From an uncultured Anaeromyxobacter sp. (GTDB lineage: Bacteria > Myxococcota > Myxococcia > Myxococcales > Anaeromyxobacteraceae), in assembly GCA_903904005.1 (NCBI GenBank), contig CAIVAR010000081.1, positions 1-40,224 of the forward strand: a DNA stretch of 40,224 nt, given 5' to 3'. Below are positions 1 to 8,778 of the stretch, one piece after another. The notes below the pieces were generated by a model. It made no database searches, was not told the origin of the DNA, and worked only from the letters and a program-made list of their open reading frames with translations. Within the stretch, counting starts at the first letter, position 1, and each line of letters begins with the position of its first letter. The position numbers and the translations under genes are program-made.

Positions 1-82
1 AGATCGATCACTTGCGCGGTCGCAGGTTTCCGCCTCGTCTGCGATACCGGACAGGTTTGGGTCCGCACCCTGCAACCGGAAA
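1..82. repeat. 82-bp terminal direct repeat, left copy
   Basis: The first 82 bases are identical to the last 82 bases (40143-40224). The copy holds at 48-69 one arm of the 22-bp inverted repeat seen in both orientations near the right end. It is followed at 86-104 by a sequence matching 40138-40156 at 18 of 19 positions (cgatcacttg core). Because the identity begins at base 1 and stops at the last base, it is either a dispersed genomic repeat where an assembly broke, or the overlap of a contig closed on itself. No coding function is visible. Confidence 0.9.
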
Positions 83-122
83 GCTGATCAATATCGATCA
101 CTTGGCTGCTTCGTCGTGATTC

Positions 123-1085
123 CTATGTCCGGAGTTCTGGAATCAGGGCGAACTGGGCGGTGCGATGGGGGCGGGAGTACGCACGGTCGAAGACCGCGCG
201 GGCGCGTGACCCCTCTTCGCGGCACAGGACGGGGTCGGCGGCGCGTTGGGTGATGGCATCCACCAGTCCCGCGACGTCGCCGTTCTCGAGGCAGGCTCCG
301 ATTCGCTCGTCGACGATGGTTCGCCCCACCTCGGAGCGGCCAGGCCCCACGTAGAGGGCTGGTCTCCCCGCCGCCATGACGCCGTAGAGCTTCGAGGGCT
401 CGAGGAGCTCCACTAGAGGACAACGAATCGTGCGCCGCGGGCGAGGTCATCGCGGAGCGGGTTCGATTCGTTCGGGATCGACCGAACGATGTCACCCTCG
501 GCCCAGTTGGGAATGATCGACACGCGGTTCCAGGGGGCACCGGCGTCGATCGCCTTCTCCTTCATCGCCTCCCCGAGCACCACGACATGGGCCGCAGCTC
601 GCATGACGCGACGCGACACGGCAGCCATGGCCCGGGTGTGAAGGGCCGACACCCCGATGGCGCCGAAGGCGCAATCTCTGGGTAGAGATCCTGCACTCCG
701 TAGACGAGCTTCGTGCCCTCGTGCCCTCGTGCCGCGCGTCCAGCCCGGCCGCGGCGATGAGCGGCGGGGGGGTCATGGAGACGATGACGTCGGGCGGCGG
801 GAGGCGGCGGAGCATCCAGCCGGCTGTGGCGTAGAAGCTCGCGTAGTCGAGGGCACGGTGGGCGAGGGTTCGCTTGCCGAGGGAACTCGCAGCGACACGG
901 ACGACGTTGCCGCCGCGCCAGGTGGCACGCGAAGGATGCCTTTCGCCGCACAGGTAGTTGCCCCGACTCGCGACGACGGTGACCTCGTGACCCATCCCGA
1001 CCAGGTCTTCCGCCAGGCTGGCCGCCATCTGCCCGGTGGGGGCCAGGTCGGGCGGTAAGAACTGGTTGAGGAGGAGGATCTTCAT
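123..1085 (-). pseudogene. Decayed WbuB-type GT4 glycosyltransferase
   Basis: Pieces in three frames together spell a group-1 (GT4) glycosyltransferase of the WbuB type. The N-terminus from 1085 starts MKILLLNQFLPPDLAPTGQ; the middle holds VYGVQDLYPEIA and VSIIPNWAEGD; the C-terminal piece has EPSKLYGVMAAGRPALYVGP. Three lesions separate them. An extra 8-bp tandem unit at 711-733 shifts the frame, and removing one unit restores ARHEGTKLVYGVQDLYPEIA. A net one-base loss lies near 670-680, between PEIA and GVSALHTRAM. At about 413-416 the reading passes from FVVL into a stop and resumes in another frame, skipping the segment that normally carries the donor-binding Rossmann motifs. From family knowledge roughly 80-95 codons are missing. 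The product cannot be functional. It is divergent from the carbamoyltransferase, with 24 bp between starts. Confidence 0.85.
711..733. repeat. 8-bp tandem repeat causing a frameshift
   Basis: The unit tcgtgccc occurs twice in a row and is followed by a third partial copy. It lies inside the glycosyltransferase pseudogene. Deleting one 8-bp unit restores the reading frame across a well-conserved stretch, so this is a slippage duplication. Other lesions in the same gene mean that reversal here alone would not rescue it. Confidence 0.8.
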
Positions 1086-1109
1086 CTGGAGGAATGAACT
1101 TCGTACCGT

Positions 1110-2870
1110 ATGATGCATATGCGCATGATCATCCTGGGACTCAACGCCTACCACGCCGACGCGTCGGTTGCCCTCGTGAAGGACGGCCTGCTCGTCTCCG
1201 CCATCGAGGAGGAGCGGCTCAATCGGCAGAAGCACTGCGCCGGCTTTCCCAGTCTCGCCGTACACGCAGCCCTCGACCAGGCCGGGGTCCGGCCCGACGA
1301 GATCGACCACGTCGCCCTCTCCCGCGACCCGAACGCCCATCTGCTCAAGAAGATCTGGAGCGCGCTGCAGCGCCCCGGCTTCCTCGGCAGGGCTCTCGAC
1401 AGAGCGGCCAACCTGGCCAAGGCGAGCGGCGCGGCCGATGACCTTTCGAAGGCACTGGGCGGCTCCGTGAAGGCCACGGTCCACAACGTTGGGCACCACC
1501 GATCGCACATCGCGAGCGCCTTCTACCCATCGGGCTTCGAGGAGGCGGCCGTCCTCTCCATGGACGGGTTCGGCGACTTCCTGTCGGCCATGCGCGCCGT
1601 GGGACGCGGCATCGACCTCGAACCAATCGACGAGGGCACCTTCCCCCACTCGGCCGGCCTCTTCTTCACCGCCGTCACCCAGTTCCTCGGGTTCCACAAG
1701 TTTGGCGAGGAGTGGAAGATGATGGGGCTCGCCCCGTACGGGAAGCCCACGTACGTGGAGAAGATGCGGAACCTCATCCGTCCGGCTCCGGGCGGGAAGT
1801 ACGAGCTCGACACGAGCTACTTCGTCCACGCCTCCGACGGCATCGACATGTCCTGGCGCGAGGGCAGCCCGCATCTGGGCCGCGTGTGGTCGGACAAGAT
1901 GATCGAGCTGCTCGGCCCTGCGCGGGACCCGGATGATCCGGACTTCTACGGCAAGTGGGCCGACATCGCGGCGAGCGCCCAGGTGGTGTACGAGGAGATC
2001 TTCTTCCACGTCCTCTCGGACCTCTGGGAGCGCACGAAGGTTCCTCGGCTCTGCCTGGCGGGCGGCTGCGCGTTGAACTCGGTCGCGAACGGTAAGATCT
2101 TCGAGCGGACGCCCTTCAGGGAGGTCTTCGTCCAGCCGGCTTCTGGGGACGATGGGACCGCGATCGGCGCGGCCCTCTGGGTGGAGCATGCGGTGCTGAA
2201 GCGGCCTCGTCGCTTCGTGATGGAGCACGCCTACACGGGACCCGCTTACGATGACGCCGCGGTGAAGACGGCCATCGACGAGGCACGGGGCGGCGGCCTC
2301 TGGGACGCAGGCATCGAGGTGATGCACCTTGACAACGCAGCGCTCTTCACGCACGTCGCGAAGGCCATAGCCCAGGGGAACGTGGTGGGTTGGTTCCAGG
2401 GAGCGATGGAGTTCGGCCCTCGAGCCCTCGGCAACCGCTCCATCGTCGCCGATCCCCGTCGGGCCGACATGAAGGACGTGCTCAACACCCGCATCAAGCA
2501 CCGGGAGACCTACCGGCCGTTCGCGCCCAGCGTGCTCGAGGAACGGGTGGGCAAGTACTTCGAGCGGACCGAGCCGTCACCGTTCATGCTGATGGTGTAC
2601 CAGGTGCGGAAGGAAGAGCGCGGGAACGTGCCGGCCATCACGCACGTGGACGGGTCGGGAAGGTTGCAGACGGTGAGTGCCAAGGCCAGTCCGCGGTACC
2701 ACGCGCTCATCTCGGAATTCGAGCGGCAGACTGGCGTGGGGATGGTACTCAACACGAGTTTCAACGAGCACGAACCGGTGGTCGCGAGCCCGAAGGATGC
2801 GATCAACTGCTACTTGAGGACGCGGATGGACGTGCTCGCGATGGGCAACTGGGTCTTGCATCGGAGGTGA
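1110..2870 (+). CDS. NodU/CmcH/TobZ-family O-carbamoyltransferase
   Basis: Predicted to transfer a carbamoyl group from carbamoyl phosphate, through a carbamoyl-adenylate, to a hydroxyl of a sugar or nucleotide sugar. The protein is 586 aa, normal for the family. The N-terminal Kae1-like domain opens with IILGLNAYHADASVALV and carries the metal-binding HHRSHIASAFY motif (H129, H130, H133) followed by SMDGFGD. The C-terminal domain has FGPRALGNRSI and LNTSFNEHEP, both typical of NodU/CmcH. ATGs at 1110, 1113, 1119 and 1125 are in frame. Family alignment favours 1125 (MIILGLNAYH); the GGAGG at 1088-1092 is too far away to decide. It is divergent from the pseudogene and convergent with the next glycosyltransferase. 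Role inferred: carbamoylation of the polysaccharide or its precursor. Confidence 0.92.
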   Translation: MMHMRMIILGLNAYHADASVALVKDGLLVSAIEEERLNRQKHCAGFPSLAVHAALDQAGVRPDEIDHVALSRDPNAHLLKKIWSALQRPGFLGRALDRAANLAKASGAADDLSKALGGSVKATVHNVGHHRSHIASAFYPSGFEEAAVLSMDGFGDFLSAMRAVGRGIDLEPIDEGTFPHSAGLFFTAVTQFLGFHKFGEEWKMMGLAPYGKPTYVEKMRNLIRPAPGGKYELDTSYFVHASDGIDMSWREGSPHLGRVWSDKMIELLGPARDPDDPDFYGKWADIAASAQVVYEEIFFHVLSDLWERTKVPRLCLAGGCALNSVANGKIFERTPFREVFVQPASGDDGTAIGAALWVEHAVLKRPRRFVMEHAYTGPAYDDAAVKTAIDEARGGGLWDAGIEVMHLDNAALFTHVAKAIAQGNVVGWFQGAMEFGPRALGNRSIVADPRRADMKDVLNTRIKHRETYRPFAPSVLEERVGKYFERTEPSPFMLMVYQVRKEERGNVPAITHVDGSGRLQTVSAKASPRYHALISEFERQTGVGMVLNTSFNEHEPVVASPKDAINCYLRTRMDVLAMGNWVLHRR

Positions 2871-2960
2871 GCGTTGGTCAACCCTCCCTCCGCCCCGGAT
2901 CCCGTCCAAGGATTATCGGGGCTGTTTCTCTGGCCCAGGCGCCGACCGTGGCCAACGATA

Positions 2961-2982
2961 TCGCCAACATACAAGTTGGCGA
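2961..2982. terminator. Hairpin between convergent genes
   Basis: A perfect 8-bp stem (tcgccaac / gttggcga) with a 6-nt loop lies in the 138-bp gap between the convergent carbamoyltransferase and GT4 genes. There is no strong T-run on either side, so it is not a classical intrinsic terminator; its position suggests a bidirectional transcription barrier. Confidence 0.4.
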
Positions 2983-3008
2983 GCCTTGGTCGCATGATCC
3001 CGACTCCG

Positions 3009-4148
3009 TCAGTCAGTTCTGACACAGCTAGGTGGATGACCTCCGGACAGAAGCCATTCGTAGACTTCCGCCATTCCTGCGGCCACCTTAGGCCAAGAGT
3101 ACCGGTTCGAGATCCAGATTTGACCGCGCATTCCCATCAGGGACCGCTCCTTCTCCCCTAGAGACATCGCTTGCCGAAGTGCGGACTCGATGCTCTCGGC
3201 ACTTAGCGGCACGCACCATCCGCACCCCACGCTCGGCAGATCCTCCCAGGGGGTCTGATCCGTCGTGATGACCGGGGTACCGACGGACAGGCTCTCAGCC
3301 ACGGTGATCCCGAAGTTCTCTGACCGTGATGGAAGGACCATGATCGAGGCACCGCGGTATTCCCTCCACTTCTCCGCGCCTGTCACGGCCCCCCGGAACT
3401 CGACGCCAGGAACGGACTCCTCGTGTATATGGCGATCGAGCAAGCGCCTGTACCCAGTCGAACCCTCCGGTCCAACGATCCGGAGCGTCCAGTCACCAAA
3501 GCCCGACCTCTTCAAGCGGCTCCACGCTGCCAGCAAGACGTCCAACCCCTTGATCGGGTGGATACGCCCCAGGTAAAGGACCGTCTTCCCGCGAGGGGAG
3601 CGTACATCTTCATTCGCCGGGGCCTCGACGCCAACTGGCAGAATCGCCACTGGCTGCATGATTCCATGCGAACGAATGGCCTGGAACTCTTGGCACGAAG
3701 TGGCGTGGACCACTGATGCCGCCCGGCACGCCTCTGCCTGGATGAGGTTCCAGAACGCCTTCTTCGTGAGCGGAGAAATCCTCAGGGCCTCCCTGGTCAA
3801 CATGCCATGAACCGAGAGCACGAGCGGAGTGCGACTAGACCTCGCGACCCGAGCGGCTTCGATTCCGGGGAATCTCCAGAGGCCGTGAACGTGGACGACG
3901 TCGTGACTCGGGACGGCAGAGTGGAGCGCCCGGTTGAACTCAGGCGAACGAGCCCCAACCCGCAGTATTCGAGCTACCCGCTTGGGGTCGTGCTGGAACC
4001 CAATCGAGTCCGGGAGGCGAACCGGATCCACGGACATGAGTCGGACCTGGTGGCCTATCGCGCCCAACGCGCGGGAGAGCCCAAGCACAGCAATGCTCAG
4101 CCCATCCGATTCCGAGACGACCGTCGTGGCAATTGCTAGACAGCGCAA
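3009..4148 (-). CDS. GT4 family glycosyltransferase
   Basis: A retaining GT-B glycosyltransferase of family GT4, 379 aa, predicted to add one sugar to the growing polysaccharide at the cytoplasmic face of the membrane. The N-terminal half has HDVVHVHGLWRFPG and LVLSVHGML. The C-terminal donor-binding half has VLYLGRIHPIKGLDVLL, the RSENFGITVAES motif with the EX7E-type glutamates, and GTPVITTD. The start is a TTG at 4148; no in-frame ATG lies close upstream. It is the most downstream gene of the long leftward run, 27 bp after the methyltransferase. Sugar and linkage cannot be read from sequence. Confidence 0.9.
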   Translation of the reverse strand: MRCLAIATTVVSESDGLSIAVLGLSRALGAIGHQVRLMSVDPVRLPDSIGFQHDPKRVARILRVGARSPEFNRALHSAVPSHDVVHVHGLWRFPGIEAARVARSSRTPLVLSVHGMLTREALRISPLTKKAFWNLIQAEACRAASVVHATSCQEFQAIRSHGIMQPVAILPVGVEAPANEDVRSPRGKTVLYLGRIHPIKGLDVLLAAWSRLKRSGFGDWTLRIVGPEGSTGYRRLLDRHIHEESVPGVEFRGAVTGAEKWREYRGASIMVLPSRSENFGITVAESLSVGTPVITTDQTPWEDLPSVGCGWCVPLSAESIESALRQAMSLGEKERSLMGMRGQIWISNRYSWPKVAAGMAEVYEWLLSGGHPPSCVRTD

Positions 4149-4175
4149 GTCATCTCATTCCTGGCTCGGCAGCTC

Positions 4176-5174
4176 TCAGGGAAGGCTGCGAGGCCCCAGC
4201 GCTCGCCGAACCGACTCCACGTAGAGACTGTCCGCGATCTTTCCGAGTGGCGGAACGACCTTCGCAACTCGACGTAGTAGGTCCGAAGCCCTGATGACGA
4301 TACCGAGACTCGACGGCATCAGGTCGAGATCGGTCGCCTGCGCATTCAGAGAGAAGAACCCGTCGACCATGACTCGGGTAGGCCCCACCAGGTCGTTCCC
4401 AGCTTTCTTTAGTTCACCTGGGGTCCAGTAACGAACTCGGAACGGATCTGCAGCCGTTGCCGCGCTCCGGAAAAGCCGGTTCTGGGCTTGACGGATTCCG
4501 AAGATGTTCGCCATCTGAACAAGGATGGTGCCGGACTCCTTTGTCACCCGAGCCATCTCGGACCAAGCCGTCCTGGCATCCGCCTTCGAAAAGTGCTGCA
4601 GCACCGAGTAGGAGTAGGCAACGTCGAACGCCTCGTTCCGGAACGGCAACTGCCGCGCATCGCCCACTACGAATTGCACGTCGAGCCCGAGTTGCCGGGC
4701 GACTCTCTGACCTGCCCGTGCGCCCTCGATCCATGGATCGATTCCGACTGCTCGATATCCGGCGCGCGACGCCGCGAAGGTCCACCGCCCCCAGTTGCAA
4801 CCGACGTCCAGCAGCGTCGCTCCCCTTCCTGGGGGAAGGCGGATCTCGGGAATGGGGTACCGTGGCAGGGAACCGAGAAGGTGGCGGTAGAGTTGGCCAT
4901 TCGTCTTGAGGATCTCGTTCTGTACGTAGGGATCGACCTGATTGCCCGCGACGACCGTATCGCACGGCTTACCCCCACCTTTCTCGGTGATGGCTATCGT
5001 CTCGTCGAGGCAGGGATGCGTGGCCGGGAGTTCGTTGGCCAAAAGCACGGGGATCCCATCTACGATCCGATACTGATGGCCGCGAGAACAGGTGATCCGC
5101 TCGGGACCGGACACCACGAGTGACTGCTGGTCACGGGGACACGCCAGTCGATCGAGGACCCACGGGGCGCTCAT
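4176..5174 (-). CDS. SAM methyltransferase with Trm112-like N-terminus
   Basis: Predicted class I S-adenosylmethionine-dependent methyltransferase, 332 aa. The first 45 residues (LACPRDQQSL, then TCSRGHQYRIVDGIPVLL) form a Trm112-like zinc-ribbon domain often found at the front of polysaccharide-locus methyltransferases. The catalytic domain has TLLDVGCNWGRWTFAASRAG (motif I), AVGIDPW, VVGDARQLPF and VAYSYSVLQHFSK. The start at 5174 is fixed by an ATGA overlap (5171-5174) with the upstream ligase gene; longer readings run into that gene. Inferred role: methylation of a sugar or chain end in the polysaccharide. The acceptor is unknown. Confidence 0.88.
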   Translation of the reverse strand: MSAPWVLDRLACPRDQQSLVVSGPERITCSRGHQYRIVDGIPVLLANELPATHPCLDETIAITEKGGGKPCDTVVAGNQVDPYVQNEILKTNGQLYRHLLGSLPRYPIPEIRLPPGRGATLLDVGCNWGRWTFAASRAGYRAVGIDPWIEGARAGQRVARQLGLDVQFVVGDARQLPFRNEAFDVAYSYSVLQHFSKADARTAWSEMARVTKESGTILVQMANIFGIRQAQNRLFRSAATAADPFRVRYWTPGELKKAGNDLVGPTRVMVDGFFSLNAQATDLDLMPSSLGIVIRASDLLRRVAKVVPPLGKIADSLYVESVRRALGPRSLP

Positions 5175-6472
5175 GCGGGCCTTCCTCCAGCAAGAAATGA
5201 CCACCGAGGCCCGTCGCTTGCCGATCCGGAAACCCTCAACCGGGCATCGGTCGCTACCCCTACGGCCATACCGGCCATGACCCAATAGTAGACGCATTCC
5301 ATGGAGCCCGGAGCGTTGTACCAGGCTTCGAAAATCGAGTGCGCGGTCATGCCAGCAAGCGTTCCCAGGAGCAGTTTCACCAAGGCGGCGCCCCTGGTGT
5401 CGAGGGACGCCCGCCCGGCTCTTTGAAGGAGCCCGAAGAGCGCCAGAGTGCCCGCCAGGTAGAGGATGAGACCGAACAATCCCAGTTCTTCCACGATTCC
5501 TAACTGGGAGTTGCCCTTCTCCCTCCCCAAGTGGACGGCCGAAGTCATGCTGGTTAGCACCATCTCGGAACCAAGGCTGACACCATAGCCGACTCCCCAG
5601 GCCCCTCCCTGAAGCGCCGCATCGTAGGACTCGCCCCAGGTTTGCTGCCGTGATGCCAGCACTCCACCATATTCTCGACTGCCCTTGTACAGAACCTCAT
5701 CGGTCACGCGTTCCATGGACCGGGGCATAAGAAGGGCGACGACCATTAGCACAGCGGCAGCCGGCACGGCAAAGGGAATGCTCCTTCTCCAGCCAATTCC
5801 AGCAGCCGCCCCACCGCCGATGAACGCCACAATCATCAACGCCGCGCGCGATCGAGAGATGCCGATCACCACGACAAGCGCCACAAGACAGAGGGCCCAT
5901 CCGATCCGCCGAGGAGCCGACGTCGAACTCATCACCTTCCACGTTGGAAGCGGAACCGCCATCGCGCTGAGCGCGCCCAGAAAGTTGGGGTTGTCGGTTC
6001 CGCCCTGGTAAAGTTGCGTGCTCTCCCCTATCCACGAATAGGAGCTGGGTCCTCGTCCCTTGATGGCTGCGATGAGCGCAATGACCAGCAGTGGCCCTAG
6101 TGCATCGAGTGCCGCGGGAATCGCATTGCGGCGAACCCACAGATAGCCGGCGCCCGTTGCGCCTATCACGACGGCGACGAAGGCCATCGACTTCAAGATG
6201 GTGATGGTGGTCCATTCGGACCAGATACTCGAGGTGATGGCCCATCCACAGAAGGCAAGGCTGGCCATCATGAAGGCGGATGAGTAGAGAGAGCGAGGAA
6301 GGCCGTGCGACAACACGATCAGGAGGGCCGACGCGAGTACACCCCATCGAACCGAGGTCGTGAAGATCGCATTCAGTCCGTCCACACCTACGGCCGAGAA
6401 GGCCACGAGGAGAGCTGGCGCCGACCACGCTGCCAATCCGATGCTCCTCACGGCCGGATCGCCTCCATCCAT
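5171..6472 (-). CDS. O-antigen ligase/polymerase-like membrane protein
   Basis: About 433 aa with ten or more hydrophobic segments and one longer polar loop (MERVTDEVLYKGSREYGG to MTSAVHLGREKGNSQ), the architecture of the WaaL/Wzy superfamily. The segment VVVIGISRSRAALMIVAFIGG matches the O-antigen ligase (Wzy_C) region, where arginines precede a membrane helix. The start MDGGDPAVRS at 6472 is preferred; an in-frame extension to 6511 would overlap the upstream gene further. It overlaps the 3' end of the upstream GT4 and is coupled by ATGA to the downstream methyltransferase. In a locus with Wzm/Wzt a ligase role is favoured, but a Wzy-type polymerase cannot be excluded. Confidence 0.8.
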   Translation of the reverse strand: MDGGDPAVRSIGLAAWSAPALLVAFSAVGVDGLNAIFTTSVRWGVLASALLIVLSHGLPRSLYSSAFMMASLAFCGWAITSSIWSEWTTITILKSMAFVAVVIGATGAGYLWVRRNAIPAALDALGPLLVIALIAAIKGRGPSSYSWIGESTQLYQGGTDNPNFLGALSAMAVPLPTWKVMSSTSAPRRIGWALCLVALVVVIGISRSRAALMIVAFIGGGAAAGIGWRRSIPFAVPAAAVLMVVALLMPRSMERVTDEVLYKGSREYGGVLASRQQTWGESYDAALQGGAWGVGYGVSLGSEMVLTSMTSAVHLGREKGNSQLGIVEELGLFGLILYLAGTLALFGLLQRAGRASLDTRGAALVKLLLGTLAGMTAHSIFEAWYNAPGSMECVYYWVMAGMAVGVATDARLRVSGSASDGPRWSFLAGGRPA

Positions 6473-7563
6473 GCTCCCGAAACACGTGCTGCCTCGTTCC
6501 GGAGGGTCCACGGCTGGATGTACTTCTCGGCCTCCTTTCCCATCATTTCTCGAACCTGCAAGCTGGACTCCAGGCGCGACATCGCGTCCCTCAACTCATC
6601 CACGCTCCCGGGCCGAACAGCGACGCCGGTGCGCCCCTGCACAACAAGATCGTCAACGCATCCAACGGCACTGGTCACGATCACCGGGAGGCGAGCGGCC
6701 ATCGCTTCGTTCACGACGAGCCCCCATTGATCGGCCAACGACGGGAGGACGAATACGTCGGCGGAACAGTAGGCATCCAGCAAGTCCTTCCCCGCCAAGC
6801 GCCCGGGTGCCACGACACCGCTCAGCCTTCCCGACGCTCTTGAAATCTCGTCAGACATTGAGCCAGCGCCGACGATGACGAGTGCCCGCTTGTCCTTCCC
6901 CGCCTCGTCGAGCGCCGCAAAGGCTTCGAGAAGCAGGCGAACGCCCTTGGATGGCTCCAGGCGCCCCACGTAAAGAAAGGCGATTTGCCCGTCCTGTAGA
7001 CCCATGCGCTCCCGCAGCCGGCGCCGCTCGGCTTCTCCCATTGCTTTCCGGTGGGCGACGATCGCGTCGACGTCGACGGTCATCTGGGCGATCCGTATTC
7101 GCGTGCGCAGGACGCCGAAATGCTCCAGGTAGGCGGCCTGCCGGGTGCCTCCAGGGAGGAACATACGCGGGATGGAAAACAGAAGCGGATATGCAACCGC
7201 CTTGACGAGGTCGCGCCAGCCGAGCCGGTCCGGCCGAAGCTGCGTGTCTGATTCGACTGTCACCGGTACCCCGGTGACCCACCCCGTCAGGAATCCCAGC
7301 ATGAGGAGCGGGTGGCCCCAGCCTGCCAGGTGAACAAGAGCGTAGCGTCCCGACGCGACTCGCCTCCAGAACTCGAGACCCGCCTGAAACAAGCCCGGGG
7401 GAAGCACGTCGTGCGCTGGCCCGGATTCGCCCCAGTCCTGTGAGAGGTTTCGGCCGACGAAGACCACGTCGAGTTCACCGTTCCATTCCAGTCGTAGCTC
7501 TCGAACCAGGCCCAGTATGTAAGGGGTCGGCTCAATCATGAGCATGAGGACTCCTCCGCTCAT
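6448..7563 (-). CDS. GT4 family glycosyltransferase
   Basis: A GT-B glycosyltransferase of 371 aa. The acceptor half has ALVHLAGWGHPLLMLGF and a hydrophobic patch near LLFSIPRMFLPGG. The donor half has IAFLYVGRLEPSKGVRLLLEAF, VIVGAGSM, ADVFVLPSLADQWGLVVNEAM and RTGVAVRPG. The EX7E-type pair is partly altered (DQWGLVVNE), which is common in this branch. The ATG at 7563 forms an ATGA overlap with the preceding GT4 gene, and the 3' end overlaps the ligase gene. It is predicted to add one sugar of the repeat unit; specificity is unknown. Confidence 0.88.
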   Translation of the reverse strand: MSGGVLMLMIEPTPYILGLVRELRLEWNGELDVVFVGRNLSQDWGESGPAHDVLPPGLFQAGLEFWRRVASGRYALVHLAGWGHPLLMLGFLTGWVTGVPVTVESDTQLRPDRLGWRDLVKAVAYPLLFSIPRMFLPGGTRQAAYLEHFGVLRTRIRIAQMTVDVDAIVAHRKAMGEAERRRLRERMGLQDGQIAFLYVGRLEPSKGVRLLLEAFAALDEAGKDKRALVIVGAGSMSDEISRASGRLSGVVAPGRLAGKDLLDAYCSADVFVLPSLADQWGLVVNEAMAARLPVIVTSAVGCVDDLVVQGRTGVAVRPGSVDELRDAMSRLESSLQVREMMGKEAEKYIQPWTLRNEAARVSGAWMEAIRP

Positions 7564-8771
7564 TGCACCCTCTCCCCTAAGCCTTGGTCGTAGACAGACG
7601 TGAGTGCCGTTGCATGGCAGTCCCAGGTCCAGTGCGTTAGCGCCTCAACCCTGCCTCGGGATGCAATCTCGCGGCATCTCTTCCGGTCCTCGACGGCCCT
7701 CTCCAGGACACACCCGAGGGCGATCTCATCATGTGGGGGCACGAGGATACCGGTACGGCCATCAATAACGAACGCCTCCGGGCCCTGGCCACGAACACCA
7801 ACAGCGAGCAACCCCATCGCCATCGCCTCCAGATAGGCAATGCCGAACGCCTCCCGATAGGAGGGCAGCACAAAGACGTCGGAGCCCGCGAGCAGCGGGT
7901 AGATCTCCGCGTGCGGCCGGGCTCCAAGGAACCGAACCACATCTCCAAGGCCTAGCCGCCGCGTTTGTCTCTCGAGGGCCGCGCGTTGTTCCCCGTCCCC
8001 AACGATGCGGTAGCGCCACCGATCGCAGCCCCTCCGCCTCAGGAGGGCGAGGGCCTCCAGAGTGACATCGACGCCCTTGCCTTCGTTCAGATTGGAAACA
8101 CTGATGAGTTCCATCAAACCACAGCGCGCTTGCTGGCTTTCCGAACGGTTACACAACTCCGGAGGAGGTGGCCGGAATCCATTGTGAACGATGCAAAAGT
8201 TATCCTCCCCCGGGACCAGTTCGGAGAAGTGCGACCGCAACGATTCGCCCACGAGGATGACCCGGTCCAGTGCGCGAAGGGCGTTCCGGTAGCGCCGGCG
8301 CTGTGCCGGGGATCCCATGTTGCGCCGCGCTGTGTCAATTCCGTGGATGGTGACGAACGAGGCGAGTCCGTGGGCTCGAGCCGCGCTGGCCACGGCTGTG
8401 GCCAACTCCTCGCCGTGACCGTGGATGAGATCGAAACGGCCTCTACCGATGAGCCTGACGATCGCCGACCCGACACAATGGTCGAGTGAGGCGTTGCTGG
8501 CGAGTTTCAGAAAGTGGCGTGGGAAGCTCAGGTATCGAACGGACTCCACGGCCTCGAAGGCTCCAAACGCTCCGGCTGGAATGCCTCCGACTTTCCTGCC
8601 AAGCCACCGTCCCACGGGCCCGGGCATAAACGGCCTACACACGATCACCGAAACCCTGACGCCCGCCCGAACGAGCGCCTCAAGCGAATCGTGCACGTAG
8701 TTGCCGTCACGTTCCCCCGGAAAGTCGGGGAACGCGGACGTGACGCAGAGGATCGACTTGACCTTTGACAA
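7560..8771 (-). CDS. GT4 family glycosyltransferase
   Basis: A GT-B glycosyltransferase of 403 aa. It opens with ILCVTSAFPDFPGERDGNYV and has FDLIHGHGEELATAVA, FVTIHGID, ISVSNLNEGKGVDVTLEALALL, YRIVGDGEQRAAL and VFVLPSYREAFGIAYLEAMAMG, with the EX7E glutamates. The start is a TTG at 8771 with GAGGA four bases upstream on the coding strand, a convincing ribosome binding site. It sits 7 bp after the FemAB-like gene and overlaps the next GT4 by ATGA. Sugar specificity cannot be predicted. Confidence 0.9.
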   Translation of the reverse strand: MSKVKSILCVTSAFPDFPGERDGNYVHDSLEALVRAGVRVSVIVCRPFMPGPVGRWLGRKVGGIPAGAFGAFEAVESVRYLSFPRHFLKLASNASLDHCVGSAIVRLIGRGRFDLIHGHGEELATAVASAARAHGLASFVTIHGIDTARRNMGSPAQRRRYRNALRALDRVILVGESLRSHFSELVPGEDNFCIVHNGFRPPPPELCNRSESQQARCGLMELISVSNLNEGKGVDVTLEALALLRRRGCDRWRYRIVGDGEQRAALERQTRRLGLGDVVRFLGARPHAEIYPLLAGSDVFVLPSYREAFGIAYLEAMAMGLLAVGVRGQGPEAFVIDGRTGILVPPHDEIALGCVLERAVEDRKRCREIASRGRVEALTHWTWDCHATALTSVYDQGLGERVQ

Positions 8772-8778
8772 GGATTCC

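Noticed and set aside
1087-2501. A long minus-strand open frame opposite the carbamoyltransferase, continuous with the N-terminus of the GT pseudogene
   Set aside because: Only the part below 1085 has protein-family sense. The upper part is the antisense of a strongly conserved gene and reflects high-GC codon bias.
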